Origin: Adiantum capillus-veneris
Taxonomy: Eukaryota > Streptophyta > Polypodiopsida > Polypodiales > Pteridaceae
DNA length: 64,000 bases
Direction: 5' to 3'
Assembly: GCA_014529385.2 (NCBI GenBank)
Contig: CM043962.1
Location: 124,540,470 to 124,604,469, forward strand
Shown: in pieces, positions 1 through 11,840 of the stretch
Layout of the letters: each line of letters starts with the position of its first letter
How positions within the stretch are numbered: the stretch's first letter is position 1
Translations under genes and position numbers: made by a program
Notes under the pieces: model-generated
Seen by the model: only the letters and a program-made list of their open reading frames with translations
Database searches by the model: none
What the model was told of the DNA's origin: nothing

Positions 1-105
1 AACTATTGCCGGACCATCATAGATTCCATTATTCCCATCGATAGGTATTCTTTGGGCTTTTGTGTACACAACCTTTGCTTCCCCTGTGGTGTAAGATTTG
101 AAATG

Positions 106-703
106 TTATGGTGCAGGATGCAAGTCTGTGGATTCTGGTTGTGCTTTGGTCTGTGCTTCCATTTCTTCTTTCTTGTGTTGTCGAGCTAACTCTTGGTTTT
201 GACGCCTCCTTGCAGTGCGGCTCAACTTTGGCTTGTCTATGATCTCTAATTGGGCTATGTCATGGGGTCGCGGTCTACACCACATAACATTTTGGAGATA
301 TTCACCCCAATCGTCTACCAATTTTCGATGAGCATCACATGCTCCTATATAAATGAGCCATTCTGCTTAGGATCTCTTCTTTTTTATCCTAGCACGTACA
401 TTGGCTCGATATCGACGCCTCTTAAAGTTTTTCTTTTTCTTATTTGAGACCTGCTTTTGATTTGCATTTAGATCTGGGTCACTAAAGGAGTCCTTGTTGG
501 TGTCCTCTTCACTCTCGGAGGAGCTATCATCGGTTGATGTGCTCGGTCCTTCCGAATGTTTTGACTCTGAACTTGCTCCACTCTCTAATTCATGAGATTC
601 AGAATCCGTTTCACTCTAGGAGTCCGTGTCTGAGTCGTGTTGGTCAAAGTCTTCTATTGAGCTATCGGTGTCACTGTCAGATTGGTCTACAATTGCCTTG
701 CCC
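106..703 (-). pseudogene. C-terminal tail of the gag-protease element
   Basis: Downstream of the protease the minus strand encodes an acidic Ser/Asp/Glu-rich stretch (about 480-700), then a Lys/Arg-rich stretch (about 370-470), then an open stretch at 106-321 beginning VDDWGEYLQNVMWCRP and ending at a stop. The last stretch is in a different frame from the protease and stops interrupt the middle, so it is decayed. No reverse transcriptase motif is visible. Its function is unknown; by position it is the end of the element's polyprotein or a linker before pol. Confidence 0.4.
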
Positions 704-3700
704 TTAGAAGATGCATGTATGGCACTTATCATGTTCAGAGGTGCAATTTGTGGTACCTCTTCCCCCTCTAGTGTGACCCAAGTGGTTCCTCTTTCCCCAG
801 GTATCTATGGTTGCAGCTAGGTGTACCCAATCTACGTTGTCTGATTCCGTCATACCCGGTAACACATCCATGTAAGGAGAATCTTGGCCAATGTCTGTAT
901 CCTTCTTACAAGTGTAACAATATTGTAGTGGGGCGGAGTGAACTGTGGTGTCAGAGCGATGATCAATAATGGTTTTACTCCCTAAGGGGTGTACCTTAGC
1001 AATCACCAAATCCACTCTAAGGACAGAGTCTTGGAATTGCAAATAGACATGATTTTTAGACCAATCATGAACCATTTGTGCTTCCCTCATGAATGGTCGC
1101 CCTAAAATCATTTCATATGACATAAGGTGTTTAGAGAAATCCATTACAATGAACGTATGTCGTACCTTGTGTCCTAGAACTTTGATCTTAAGATCCTTGA
1201 GCATCCCCATAGGTTTGGCTATGGTACCATTTGCCATCTTTACCACAATGTTAGTAACACTGAGGCGGGGTTTTCCCATGGATTCCCAACAATCTTTTGT
1301 AACGATGCTAACTCCCGCACCACCATCAAGAATTCACTTTATAGTTAATCCCTTGGTAGTGATGGGTAGGGTCGCATTAGACTCGTCGCCTTCAAAATAC
1401 TTTACTAATTCGTTAATGGGTACCTCGATCACAGACTCGTGTCCATCTAAGTCAAGTGATTGCACATGATTTTCCTCATCAATCATAATCGAGTCAGGCC
1501 TATTTGGTTGCGCAAACTGCGGTAATCCCGTTCGTAGTTCTTCGTTAAGGAATGCTCGAAGTGCAAGGAATAACTCAGGATCTCCATACAACTTTGCTAT
1601 GATCGTGGTTCGGACCTCAGAAGACATGAAGTCCACCCGTTTGGCAACATTCATTGGCATTTTGTAGGATGTAGGTCCTTGACTAGGAACTGGTGAGGAT
1701 GGAATATCATATTCCTCAATGGGATCAGGTATTCCTTTGTTAAACATCCTTTCCAACAAGAAGGGTGTATGCTCACTTTCTGATGTCCCGTCCTCACTCC
1801 CTTCTTGGATGATACTAGATATGGCTAACGGTCTATGGTTCATGTGGGGTGGATGAACTTGCGTGGGAAACACTGTGTCATGAATTTTGACATGCATGGG
1901 TTCTGGTTCTAGTTTCCCTTGAGTCTCCTCCACTAAACCTCTTAGATGTTTCACCTGCTCAATCTCGTCTACTGGGTTTGGGTACGTCCCAATCTTCTTT
2001 TTACGATTCTTCCCTTTTTGCCCCTGTGGTTTATCTTGGGGGTCTTGGATTGGATTTGGAAACACTTGTGGTGTTTTCAGAGGCTCTTTATGGTTTTCTC
2101 TTATTCAGTTTTCATTTGGTTCCATGTTACGGTTTTCTTTGTCGGTCTTTCTCTTTGTGGTATTGGTTCTAGTCTCCATTGTCTCGATTGAATTTGAATC
2201 ATCCTCGAGGTCATTCATATACACGGGGTCATCTCCTGTTCCTATGTTTGTTTGGGAACTTGGCTTTGAATTTCCCGTATTCTGCGACCTCTTCCTTCGT
2301 GTCTTCTTTTTCTTTGCCTGGATAACTGGCGCGGTATCTCTCTCTTCGAGGATATGGCCTGGCCCTTGAAGCATGGACCGTGTAATCGCATAAGCGGGTG
2401 CGACGGGTGGTATTGGCGATGTCACACTAGAAATTTCGACCAAATTTAGGGGTGTGATTTTAGGCGCATTTGGGTTATAGGGGCATTGGGCAATCAAGTG
2501 ATCTATGCCACAACGATTACATGTGAGTATTGGCATTGCAGACGTGCTCCCTTGATTCATTTGCATCTGTGCAGCATTCTTTTGCAGCCTAATAGGGCAC
2601 TCCGCTGCCCGATGTGGTCCACCACACTCGTAGCATTGAAGAGGTGGCCTCCTAGCCTGGGTGTTGATATTTTGACCTCTGGATGCGAGAGCAGCAGCTT
2701 GATAAACCGGCTTGACTTGCCCCCAACAATCTTCCATGTAGTATATAGGACACTCTTCCAATGTATCAAGTCCGTAGGCAATACTAGTGTCTATTTCCTC
2801 CTCACAGCCATCTGCGTAAGCATTAGATGGCTCGCAACCCACTTGGTTCATAGGGGCGACTCTTGGATGCGGGGGCTGGGGTCCTAGCACAGGAGGTGGT
2901 AGCGGTGTAGCTTGTACAACATTTTGAGATCTAGGGACCATGTGTTGCGGTAGTTGCTCAACAGGTGGAGCAGGCATCAATACAGGAGCTCGAGGCGCAT
3001 CCGTCCAGGCTACAGGTGGTCTATTTGCCATCATACGTTTGATCATTAAACAATCCTTAGCTTGGTGACCATACCTACCACATGTGTTGCAAGTTACATT
3101 AAATTTTACTCTAAATGTAGGGCACTCACTAGTGCTATGTGGACCTAAGCAAATGGAACACCATTGTTGCTCCCTTCTTGGATACATGTGACTATTTTGA
3201 GGGGGTCGATTATCCTTAAGAGAATCTTGGATTGCCTTGGTGAGGTCTGTCAAGAATGTCTCAAATACCTTTGGCTCATTGGCAATGGGCTTTGCAGTCA
3301 TGGGTTCATACTCAATGGCTTGTGAGCTAGTGGATCTCGTTTCAGTAGACACCCTCATGCCTGCTATCATCAAGTTGTCCTCTAATTGGATTGCATTGGC
3401 AGTGACATCTTCCCAGGTTGTGATACCTCTAATCACTAGTCCATTATAGATTCCTTCATTCCTCAACCCTCGAATGAATCGATCAAGCAGTTGGTTATTG
3501 TTGAAGCGCTCATTTACAGGGCAGCGAGAGTTTAAGTGCTTTAGACGACTAATGAAGTCCCTTACTGACTCTCCTTCCTTACGTTCGGCCTTCTGTAGCT
3601 GAGATGCTACACCCCAAAGCACACCTTCTCGTATGTACTCCTTTAGAAACAACCTTCGAAGGGTAGGGTAGATTGTTTTCTCATCCACCCTTACGGTTCT

Positions 3701-5215
3701 ATACCAATCTCCAGCCTTCCCACTTAATGTCAAGCTTAAGGGACTGCACTTATGTAGTTCGTTGCGTTCCCCTAAGGAATCACATACTTGTTCAAACACT
3801 TCAATGTGTTTTCTAGCATCTTCGTCCCCATTGAATTTTTGCGTGAGTTTGGCAATTTGTACTGCCTTACTTCTAGGCTCTCTATCAGATGCATGACGCA
3901 TATTTTCCGCGATAGATCGACCTATGGTTTGAGCAAACGCTGCCAAGTCACCTTTGTGAGGAGGCAGGGCCGGTGGAGGTACTCTTGGAATCATATGTGG
4001 GAGAGGGACGGGTACCGGTCTTGGCATATGTGTGGATGATGAAGGATATGGAACATAACCGGGCATAGGTCCACTCGGATAAGGGCTAGGGAGCGGCACT
4101 CGAGGAGCATAAACAAGTGGTACAATTGGAGGTGTGGGGGCCATGTGTGCATAAGGGGCTAGAGGCACATACGGTCGAGGCCCCATATTAGGTACTACGA
4201 CACTAGGTAGTGGCACTGCACTAACCGTAGATGTCATCGGTACATTCTCTGTCAGGCTTATCCCTAGAGTGAGCACTGTGTTTTCCTTAATAGAGGGTTG
4301 AGCCAAGTTAGGGAAGCTAAAGTTGTTGCTCAGATGCTCAGATTGCATAGAGATCCCAGGTGAAATGACGTAAGATGGGTCCATGGGGCTCATTAGAGGA
4401 GTCTCCATTTGTGATAGAGTAGGCTGTTGAGCCTTGCTCGTATCCAGAAATCTCATGGGGCCAGCTGAGAGTATATTTACCCCTCGATTTTGCCTTTCTG
4501 ATTGAATAATGCCATGGATAACATTACAGATCATTTTCTGTTGATCTTCGAGGCTCGTGGCACTAGAGGTGGATCGTACAATCTCTATCCATCCTACATG
4601 GTAGGCGTGGCCAAAGTGTAGATCCGTCAACACCTCAGTGTGGAGGTCGTATGTCCAATGATCATTAATGAACAATCCTTCTAGAGTCGACGTGTTAATG
4701 GTTTCTTGTGAGGTAGAAGCAATGTTGCTCCCCATGGTTTTACTTGTCAGCAATGGTACTCTAGAGGGAACTTCTGAAGGAGGTAGCTCAACAGGGCCTT
4801 CTTGGTAAGAAGTTGGCAGGATAACCACATGGACACTCTTTGGGGGTGTGGGGTCCATGTGCGATGTGAAAGGAGAGTCCACTTCCCCACCCCCTTCATG
4901 TGCTTCATTTGCATCAGGTTCGGAGCGAGTAGCTCTACCTAATGTTTCCATGAAATGGCTAAACATACTAGTACTAGGCTGTGGAGCTTCGAGAGGTGCA
5001 TGGCCTTCTCTCTCAGTGTTTTGGGTAGGGTATGCTTCCATGATTTCTGAGTCGGAGGAGGAATCACTAGCGGCTATTTTAGGGTCTTGGGTGGTGCTAC
5101 CTTGTGTCCCCGCTGAGGGTCTAGAGCCTATCGTGGATGGGTAATGGGTGTCCGTATGAACAGAGGCACCCTCAATATGCTCGTGTTCTAGCACCCGTCC
5201 AGAGCGTAAGTGCAT
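704..5215 (-). pseudogene. Retrotransposon gag-protease polyprotein with two in-frame TGA stops
   Basis: One minus-strand frame runs from the ATG at 5215 to a stop at 704, interrupted only by TGA at 2105-2107 and TGA at 1334-1336. The first 1036 residues hold a Pro/Ser-rich N-terminus, a retrotransposon gag (capsid-like) domain around residues 430-610 (for example AGDWYRTV and FISRLKHLNSRCP), and three zinc knuckles: CNTCGRYGHQAKDC, CYECGGPHRAAEC and CNRCGIDHLIAQC. Directly after the second TGA comes ILDGGAGVSIV, an aspartic-protease active-site motif, followed by a retropepsin-like ILGRPF segment. Gag would package element RNA and the protease would mature it. The stops probably replace Trp or Arg codons, so this copy is likely inactive. 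Confidence 0.85.
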
Positions 5216-6204
5216 GTGCTTTTGATACCCTAAGGTGTCAAAAAGCTGCTCTAGGAGGCCTTGTGACTAGTTTTTTGCGTGTTTTTTTGTTTGTTTTTTT
5301 GCTAGATTTTTTAGAGCGTGTCGTGGAATGGGCCGTGTGATAGCTCGAAACGAGCGTATCGCTAGGAGGGACGCACTGTGCTTTATAGCCCACCGTTTGG
5401 TTCTATTTTGCTCCAGAAAAGCCCGAAATAGTCTTTTCCTAGCTGGGGAACTAGGCTCCAAATAGCAAGTCTAAGCGTGCAAGTGGGAAGAGAAGGAAGG
5501 AGAGTGGAGGACTTGTCCCACATGCTCTCATTCCCTCTTGAGGGGGTAGGGTATATATATAAGAGTGAGTCTAGTATATATCATAGGACTGAGGCCTGGG
5601 CCTGGGCTTGAGCTTGGGCTTGGGCTTGGGGAAATGATCCCGATCCCGATCTAACTTTTATACAAACCAACCCGTCCGTTTTTATAACTCACGTTTTTTA
5701 TTTTCAAAAATCTAACCTCCCCCTCACTCACGTTTATATTTTTCTTTTTTCTTTTTTTCGAAAAAGATTTTTTTAAAATTTTGGATATTATTTGGTGCGC
5801 GTTGACCTCACCTAACTATTTACTGTCCCACCTACCTACTGACCTGCTAATCAGTGGTTCACCTAATTACTAACCTGCTTAATTAACTAACTGTGCGCCT
5901 GACTGTGCACAAACTAGAAAACACAGAAAATGAAACTTGACAAAACTGTGCAGTGCAAACCAGAAAATGCAAAAAACGCAGAAACGCAAGAAATGCTAAT
6001 TGTGTAAGCTGAAATCGGAGCTTAATAGAACTAACAAAACAGAGCTTAACAGAACACAGAAAACTTGAATGCAGTCAACAACATTGTGTCTTTCTCTACT
6101 GTTTTTGCATAACAACAATGATCAAACTTAAGCTGCGCCTTTCCTACATAAAAAATAGCTTCAATACAATTTACAGGTCGCCATTGGAGCTTCACGCGCA
6201 ACAG
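5216..6204 (-). other. Leader between primer-binding site and gag
   Basis: About 1 kb separates the primer-binding site from the gag ATG. It holds a G/C-rich repeated hexamer-like run (about 5590-5632) and A/T-rich tracts around 5700-5790. No coding signal was seen; this is the expected 5' untranslated leader of the retroelement. Confidence 0.5.
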
Positions 6205-6223
6205 CTCCCCGGCAGCGGCGCCA
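6205..6223 (-). promoter_or_regulatory. Primer-binding site, tRNA-Asp type
   Basis: On the minus strand the sequence TGGCGCCGCTGCCGGGGAG follows a putative LTR end (GACA) after four bases. It matches the complement of the 3' end of plant tRNA-Asp with one mismatch, which is how many plant Ty3 elements prime minus-strand DNA. It fixes the element's orientation (minus) and the inner edge of its 5' LTR. Confidence 0.8.
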
Positions 6224-6227
6224 AAAA

Positions 6228-6700
6228 TGTCAAGGCTAGGGACTTGCTACGCGCCGTGTGCGAGCCACAAAGGCTCCTAGCACACAGTCATACAACAGAC
6301 AAGCTCACAAGGAAGAATGGTGTGTCACTCACCTTCCTGCGTAGTTGCGAATGAAGAATTCCCGCGCCGCGAAGAAGAGGGAGACGCCGCTACGCCGCGC
6401 TCAACCGCCTCGCCGCCGTCATGCCGCCGCAACGCTCGATTGCACACACACTCTCACAGTGTCTCTCTCTCTCTCTCTCACACGCACACACACACACACA
6501 AGGAGATGGTGAAGGAGAAGGTGGAGATGGAGCAAGAGCAGCTTCTATTGCACAATGAGAGAATGACTCAATTTTAGGTTTAATTGGCTTTTATGTGAGC
6601 TCACCCCATTCACACTTGGGTGCCCAACTAACCCTAGCATTTTCGTGTTAGAGTGCGCCTCTCATCGGCGATCACTCTACCTTTCCCTATTGGACCGACA
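6228..6700 (-). repeat. Putative 5' LTR of the gag-protease element
   Basis: The plus strand begins TGTC at 6228, next to the primer-binding site, so the minus-strand LTR would end in GACA. The partner LTR is outside the window, so the right edge is a guess. The segment contains a CT/CA microsatellite (about 6462-6501) and GC-rich trinucleotide runs. No gene is evident. Confidence 0.45.
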
Positions 6701-6808
6701 AGCTTGGTTTCTGACTCTACTTAAATAAATAATACGGTTACGGTGTCCGTCGTAGGCGATAGGGTGTCCATGAGCCACGAGGGTTAACAATGCATATCAT
6801 GCCTGCAG

Positions 6809-7259
6809 GCAAAGGGCCGCCACTCTGTGCGGGCCCAGCGCCTTCACCTTCTACCTTCACAACACCGTCTACAACCCCGCCGTGGACAACAACGACGACT
6901 TCGACTCTGTCTATGGCCTGTCCCGTAACGTGACATGGCCCAATCCCTACTCCTTCGGCACCACTTCCACCTTTGAAGACCCCATCACGGTGGCTCAGGG
7001 CCTGTGGGAGCTCGACAGCAAAGTGGGCTACACGCTCTTCCACATATTCACGGCCAACATCACCGAGGGTGACTACAAGGGCACCATCTCCATCCTGGGC
7101 CAGATTCGCGAGGCCGACCCCGTGCGCTACCTCACGGTGGTGGGTGGCACGGGCGATTACTTGGGCGCCCGAGGCTTGGCCTCTAACCACCTCGTCACCA
7201 TAGACCATGCGGCCCCTGCCACATGGACCCTTTCCTTCGACCTCGACCTCTATTATTGA
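6809..7259 (+). pseudogene. Dirigent-like protein, 5' end missing
   Basis: The frame contains FTFYLHNTVYNP, then STFEDPITVAQGLWEL, ITEGDYKGTISILGQI and YLTVVGGTGDYLGARGLA, ending with a double TGA after LDLYY. This order matches the beta-barrel of dirigent proteins: an N-terminal FYLH-type strand, a D-P-x-T-x-A-x-G segment, and the VVGGTG-x-(F/Y)-x-x-A-R-G signature. Dirigent proteins guide stereoselective phenoxy-radical coupling (lignans and related) and are normally secreted. No signal peptide or upstream Met is in frame. A splice acceptor (CCTGCAG at 6802-6808) could start this exon, so the 5' exon may lie beyond the retroelement to the left or be lost. GC-rich codon use contrasts with the AT-rich surroundings. 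AATAAA lies at 7339-7344. Confidence 0.7.
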
Positions 7260-9100
7260 TGATCCCTACCTATAACATCACACACGCACTTCATTTTTCC
7301 CCCCATTTTTTCCTGTCATTCAACTATCACTAGCTGCTAATAAATAGCTCTCAGAATGAATAATACGACTCGTGGAATATTCTTCAAGATTATATTTAAG
7401 GATGGATGATCTCATTCTATGCACAATAATAAACAAACGTTTTTCTACCTCTGTGGCTCTCCACCATCTCTCTCTCTCTCTCCCCACCCCCCCTTCATAT
7501 GTCTTTCTCTGTATGTGGGGCTTGATTATTTTGTTCTCATCCTCCTCACTGATTAAACTATGAAAGAGTATTCACAAAAGAGCACTAAGTTGGACATCGG
7601 AATGAGCTGCATATATGTAATAGCTATTCCATACTTAGACGCAGAATACTGAATGAGTTCAATTTCTTAGCTATCCAGAACAACTCCCAACTTGAGATGA
7701 TGAGATGACACTTTCAGATAGCTTCAGATGAGAAAATGAACGAAACTGAAACGAAAGACTCAAATTACAGACATAAAATAGGACAACTGAAAAATATATT
7801 CACAATCCAAATAAGGTTCAGATGGAAGGCTCGTATATCGGAGCTCTATAAAGATTAATCTAGAAGTTTAACTAGCACAAACCCGAGTAATGAATGTTCT
7901 TAATCTCTACAAGATTCAAAGATCAAGGACACAAGACTTGCGCCCCCAAAATAGAATTTGTGGGGTCTATTCATAGGTATGAGGACAAGGTTTTGACTGA
8001 TCGTAGCAGGTGTATAGTGTAGGGTAACCGGTGATTACTCTGCTAGGTGACTTGATCAACTTGTAAGTAAATACTCATAGATAATCTTTCATCCAAGGTA
8101 TCTCCTAGGGATTGTTGTCATGTACAAAGTTTCAAGGCTTTATCTCTTGTGCTTGCCATTTTGTTTGTATCGAGGGTTCTTTTCCTCGGGTCTCTGAACC
8201 ATCTATATACACTGGGGATTTAGTAGGTTTGGCCACCGTGTGATTTTGTTGAGTACTGAAGGCCACATTTTGTTTCTTGATAATCCGATAAATAGCATCT
8301 TGCTCAGGCTACTCCCTTCTTTCTGTTAGCATATCCACTTTATAAGGCATCAACTGGTGCCACGTATTTGTATCTTGTTTGTACAAACCCTTCTTGCCTT
8401 CGCTGACTTATGGTAGATGGATGTTGCTTGTATCCACTAGGCTCCGGCTAGCTAATTGGCTTTGATTTAAGCCTCGGATAGAACTTTAGACATCTCTTTA
8501 AACTGAGGTTCTAAATTAGCTTTGTTGGCCAGTTTGTTCAATTAGGAATCTTTGACAAAGAGTTGTAGTACATTGTTTGTGTGATTTATCAACACCCTAA
8601 GCTATGCAATTCTTTCCATTGGCTCATCACACCTCTGCAGTTGACCAGGTCCTCCTTTAGTTTTGAGATTGTATCTTTTTGTTTAGTTTCATTGAGTATT
8701 AACTTCCAGGAAATCCATAAATCATTGCTTTTCTCATAGCATTATCTCATCTAATCTATGATCTGAATGTATCTCATTTTATCAGTAGGTTCATTGTAGA
8801 CTGGATGCAAATCTCAATAAAACCTAGGAAGCACATCTTCTTTCATGGATAAGGCATACATGAGAATAGAATAGTTTAGCACGACTTTTATATGATTCGT
8901 TAATATGTATGTGATGTGATACGGGAGAGCGAAATAGACTAACAAACAAAAAAAATTGATAGAGGGCGATTATAGAAGGAGCTCATCTTGTATCATAACC
9001 TCTTGACCACCCGCGAACTATCTCACTCTCACTTGCATCTGACTCTCACTCAAAATCCCAATCTCATCAAATACACTCACAATCACAATTACGATCCCAT
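7206..9100 (+). repeat. Tandem duplication copy 1 (dirigent 3' end and downstream DNA)
   Basis: From the last roughly 17 codons of the dirigent gene through about 9100, the sequence reappears at 9877-11,840 with scattered substitutions and small indels. Shared landmarks are TGGACCCTTTCCTT, the AATAAA region, a CT microsatellite (about 7468-7486, short here), GGTGCCACGTATTT and the AATCACAATTAC site at 9081. Copy 1 is uninterrupted at the place where copy 2 carries the retrotransposon. Apart from the dirigent end, no gene was recognised in about 7260-9880. Confidence 0.9.
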
Positions 9101-9690
9101 TTCAATCACAATCAAAATTGTGCAACCTCCTCTGATGATAGAGGTTGTCCCCTAGAATAGCTAGCCAAAAAGTGTCAATTTACATAGTTGAGTCCAGTCT
9201 TTTAGTAAAGCAAGGCAAAAAAAAAGGTCAAGAGGAGGCATCCTACACATGACCAGAAAACCGCACTAGAAATATCAAATATGTCCTAAACTTTTGACAG
9301 ACAAAAAATTTGACAAACTATATGGAATAGATTGGACAAAATTATAGAAGGAGCTTAGCTCGTATCATACCCTCTTAACCGCCCGTGAGCTATCTCACTC
9401 TCAATTGAGCCTCAGTGTCACTCCTAATCGCGCCTCAGTATCACTCCCAATCCGAATCTCACACACACTAGTAATCACAATCACAATCACACTCTAAATC
9501 ACAAGCAATTACAATCTCAGAACTTACTCTGATGATAGAGGTTGTCTCCTAGAATAGCTATTTGAAAAGTGGCTATTTTTATAGTCGGCTCCAGTCTTTT
9601 AGTAAAGAAAAGCAAAAAATAGTGTCGAAAGGAGGCGTCCTGCACACGACCACAAAATGGCACAAAATATCCAATACTTCCTAAACCTTT
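8960..9690 (+). repeat. Short tandem duplication, about 390-bp period
   Basis: Two diverged copies (about 8960-9290 and 9340-9690) share GTATCATA, CTATCTCACTCTCA, TCTGATGATAGAGGTTGTC, CCAGTCTTTTAGTAAAG and GAGGCGTCCTGCACA or close variants. The shared block is non-coding and lies near the end of the larger duplication unit. Confidence 0.75.
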
Positions 9691-9876
9691 TTCCATTTTC
9701 AATGGCTCATAGTTCCCAATCCCCTCCAAGTATATTTTGGCACATCTCACATGAATTTTTTCACCTTGTGGTGCTCTTCATATGAGGCAACAAAAATTCA
9801 CATCCAGTCCAGACTCTCCAATAAGTAGTCTGCAAGTTGGCAATTTCTACAAAAACAATGTCAAGTAGGCACCATC

Positions 9877-10142
9877 CACCATATGCCCCTACCAGATGGA
9901 CCCTTTCCTTCAATCTGGACCTCTATTAGTGATCCCTACCTATAGCAACACACATGCACTTCATTTTCAATAATTTTCCCCCCCAATTTTTCCTCTCATT
10001 CAGCTATCACTAGTTGCTAATAAATAGCAATCAGGATGGATAATATGATTTGTGAAATACTCTTTAAGATTATACTTAACGATGGATGATCTGATTCCAT
10101 GCACAATAATGAACAAAAATTTTTCTACCTCTGTGCTCTCCA

Positions 10143-10229
<87 letters not shown>

Positions 10230-11840
10230 CCCCCCCCCCCCCCCCTCCCACCCCCCTTTCATATGTCTGTCTCTGTATGTGGGGCTTGATTATTTTGTTC
10301 TCATCCTCCTCACTGATTAAACGATGAAACAATATTCACAAAGAGCACTGAGTTGGACATTGGAATGAGCTGGACCACTGCATATATGTAATAGATATTC
10401 CATACTTAGAGACAAAATACTGAATGAGTTCAGTTTCTTACCTATCCAGAAGAGGAATCCCAACTTGAGATGATGAGATGACAAAATGAACAAAAGTGAA
10501 ACAAAAGACTTCAGATTATAGACATGGAATAGGACAACTAGAAAATATATTCACAATCCGCATAACGTTCAGATGGAAGGCTTATATACCAGAGCTCTAT
10601 AAAGATTAATATGGAAGTTTAATTGGCACAAACCCGAGTAATGAATGTTCTTAATCTCACTAATCTATACAAGATACAAAGATCAAGGACACAACACTAG
10701 AGACCCCAGAATAGAATTTGTGGGATCTATTTTTAGGTCTTAGGACAAGGCTTTGACTGATCGTAGTACTCGTGCAACGTAGGGTAACCTGTGGTAAGTC
10801 TGCCATGTCACTTGATCAACTTCCAAGTAAATACTCATAGATAATCCATCATTGAGGGCATATCCTAGAGATTGTTGTCATGTACAAAGTTTCAAGGCTT
10901 TATCTATTGCGCTTGCCATTTTATTTGTATCAAGGGTTCTTTTCCTCGGGTCTCTGAACCATGTATATACACTGGGGATTTTGTAGGTTTGGCGACCATG
11001 TTATTTTGTTGAGTACTGAAAGCCACATTTGTTTTCTTGATAATCCGATAAATAGCCTCTTGCTCAAGATGCTCCCTTCTTTCTATTAGCATCTACACTT
11101 TATAAGGCATCAACTGGTGCCACGTATTTTTATCTTGTTTGTATAGACCCTTTTTGCCTTTTGCCAACTTATGGTAGATGGATCTTGTTTGTATCCACTA
11201 GGCTCCGTCTAGCTGATTGGCTTGATTGAATCCTTGCACAAAACTTTAGACATCTCTTTAAGCTAAGGTTCTAAATTAGCTTTTTTGGCTAGTTTGTTCA
11301 ATTAAAAATCTTTGACAAAGAGTTGTAGTACATTGTTTGTGTGCTTTATCAACACACTAACCTATGCTTTCCATTGGCTTATCATACCTCTACATTTGAC
11401 CATGTATCCTTTAGTTCTGAGATTGTATCTTCTTGTTTAGTGTCATTGAGTATGAACTTCCAGTAAATCCATAAAGCATTGCTTTGCTCATAGCATTATC
11501 TCATCTACTCTATGATCTGAATGTATATCATTTTATCAATAGGTTCATTGTAGACTGGATGCAAAGCCCAATAAAACCTAGGAAGCACATCTTCTTTCAT
11601 GGGTAAGGCATACATGAGGATAGGATAGTTTAGCATGACTTTTATATGATTCATTACTATGTATGTGATGTGACGTGGGAGAGAAAATAGACTGACAAGA
11701 CAAAAAAATTTGATAGAGGGTGAATATAGAAGGAGCTCAACTCGTATCATAATCTCTTGACCACCCGCAAGCTATCTCACTCTGAATTTCATCTGACTCT
11801 CACTCCCAATCCCAATCTCATCATATACACTTACAATCAC
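9877..11840 (+). repeat. Tandem duplication copy 2, interrupted by a retrotransposon
   Basis: This copy begins within the dirigent coding end (CCATATGCCCCTACCAGATG) and runs to the insertion point at 11,840. About 17 further bases of it resume at 18,130-18,146, beyond the element. The coding end here is only a fragment of a dirigent gene. Spacing between copies is about 2.67 kb. Confidence 0.88.
10146..10254 (+). repeat. CT microsatellite followed by a C tract
   Basis: About 40 CT units are followed by a run of about 18 C. The equivalent position in tandem copy 1 (about 7468-7492) has only about 9 CT units and a shorter C run, so the array expanded after duplication or contracted in copy 1. 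Confidence 0.95.

Larger units (their letters stand above)
1..6700 (-). mobile_element. Ty3-like gag-protease retroelement, truncated by the window edge
   Basis: Read on the minus strand, the order is a probable LTR (6228 to about 6700), a tRNA-Asp-type primer-binding site, a leader of about 1 kb, then gag and an aspartic protease. No reverse transcriptase appears in the roughly 1.3 kb after the protease motif; pol may lie left of the window, or this may be a gag-protease-only element. The second LTR is not visible, so the right boundary is approximate. The right end abuts the truncated dirigent gene, which suggests this insertion displaced or split that gene. Family placement as Ty3-like rests on the gag domain and PBS and is an inference. 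Confidence 0.75.

Noticed and set aside
6205-6223. Partial tRNA-Asp gene
   Set aside because: Only the 3' terminal 19 bases match, in the exact position of a retroelement primer-binding site; no cloverleaf is present.
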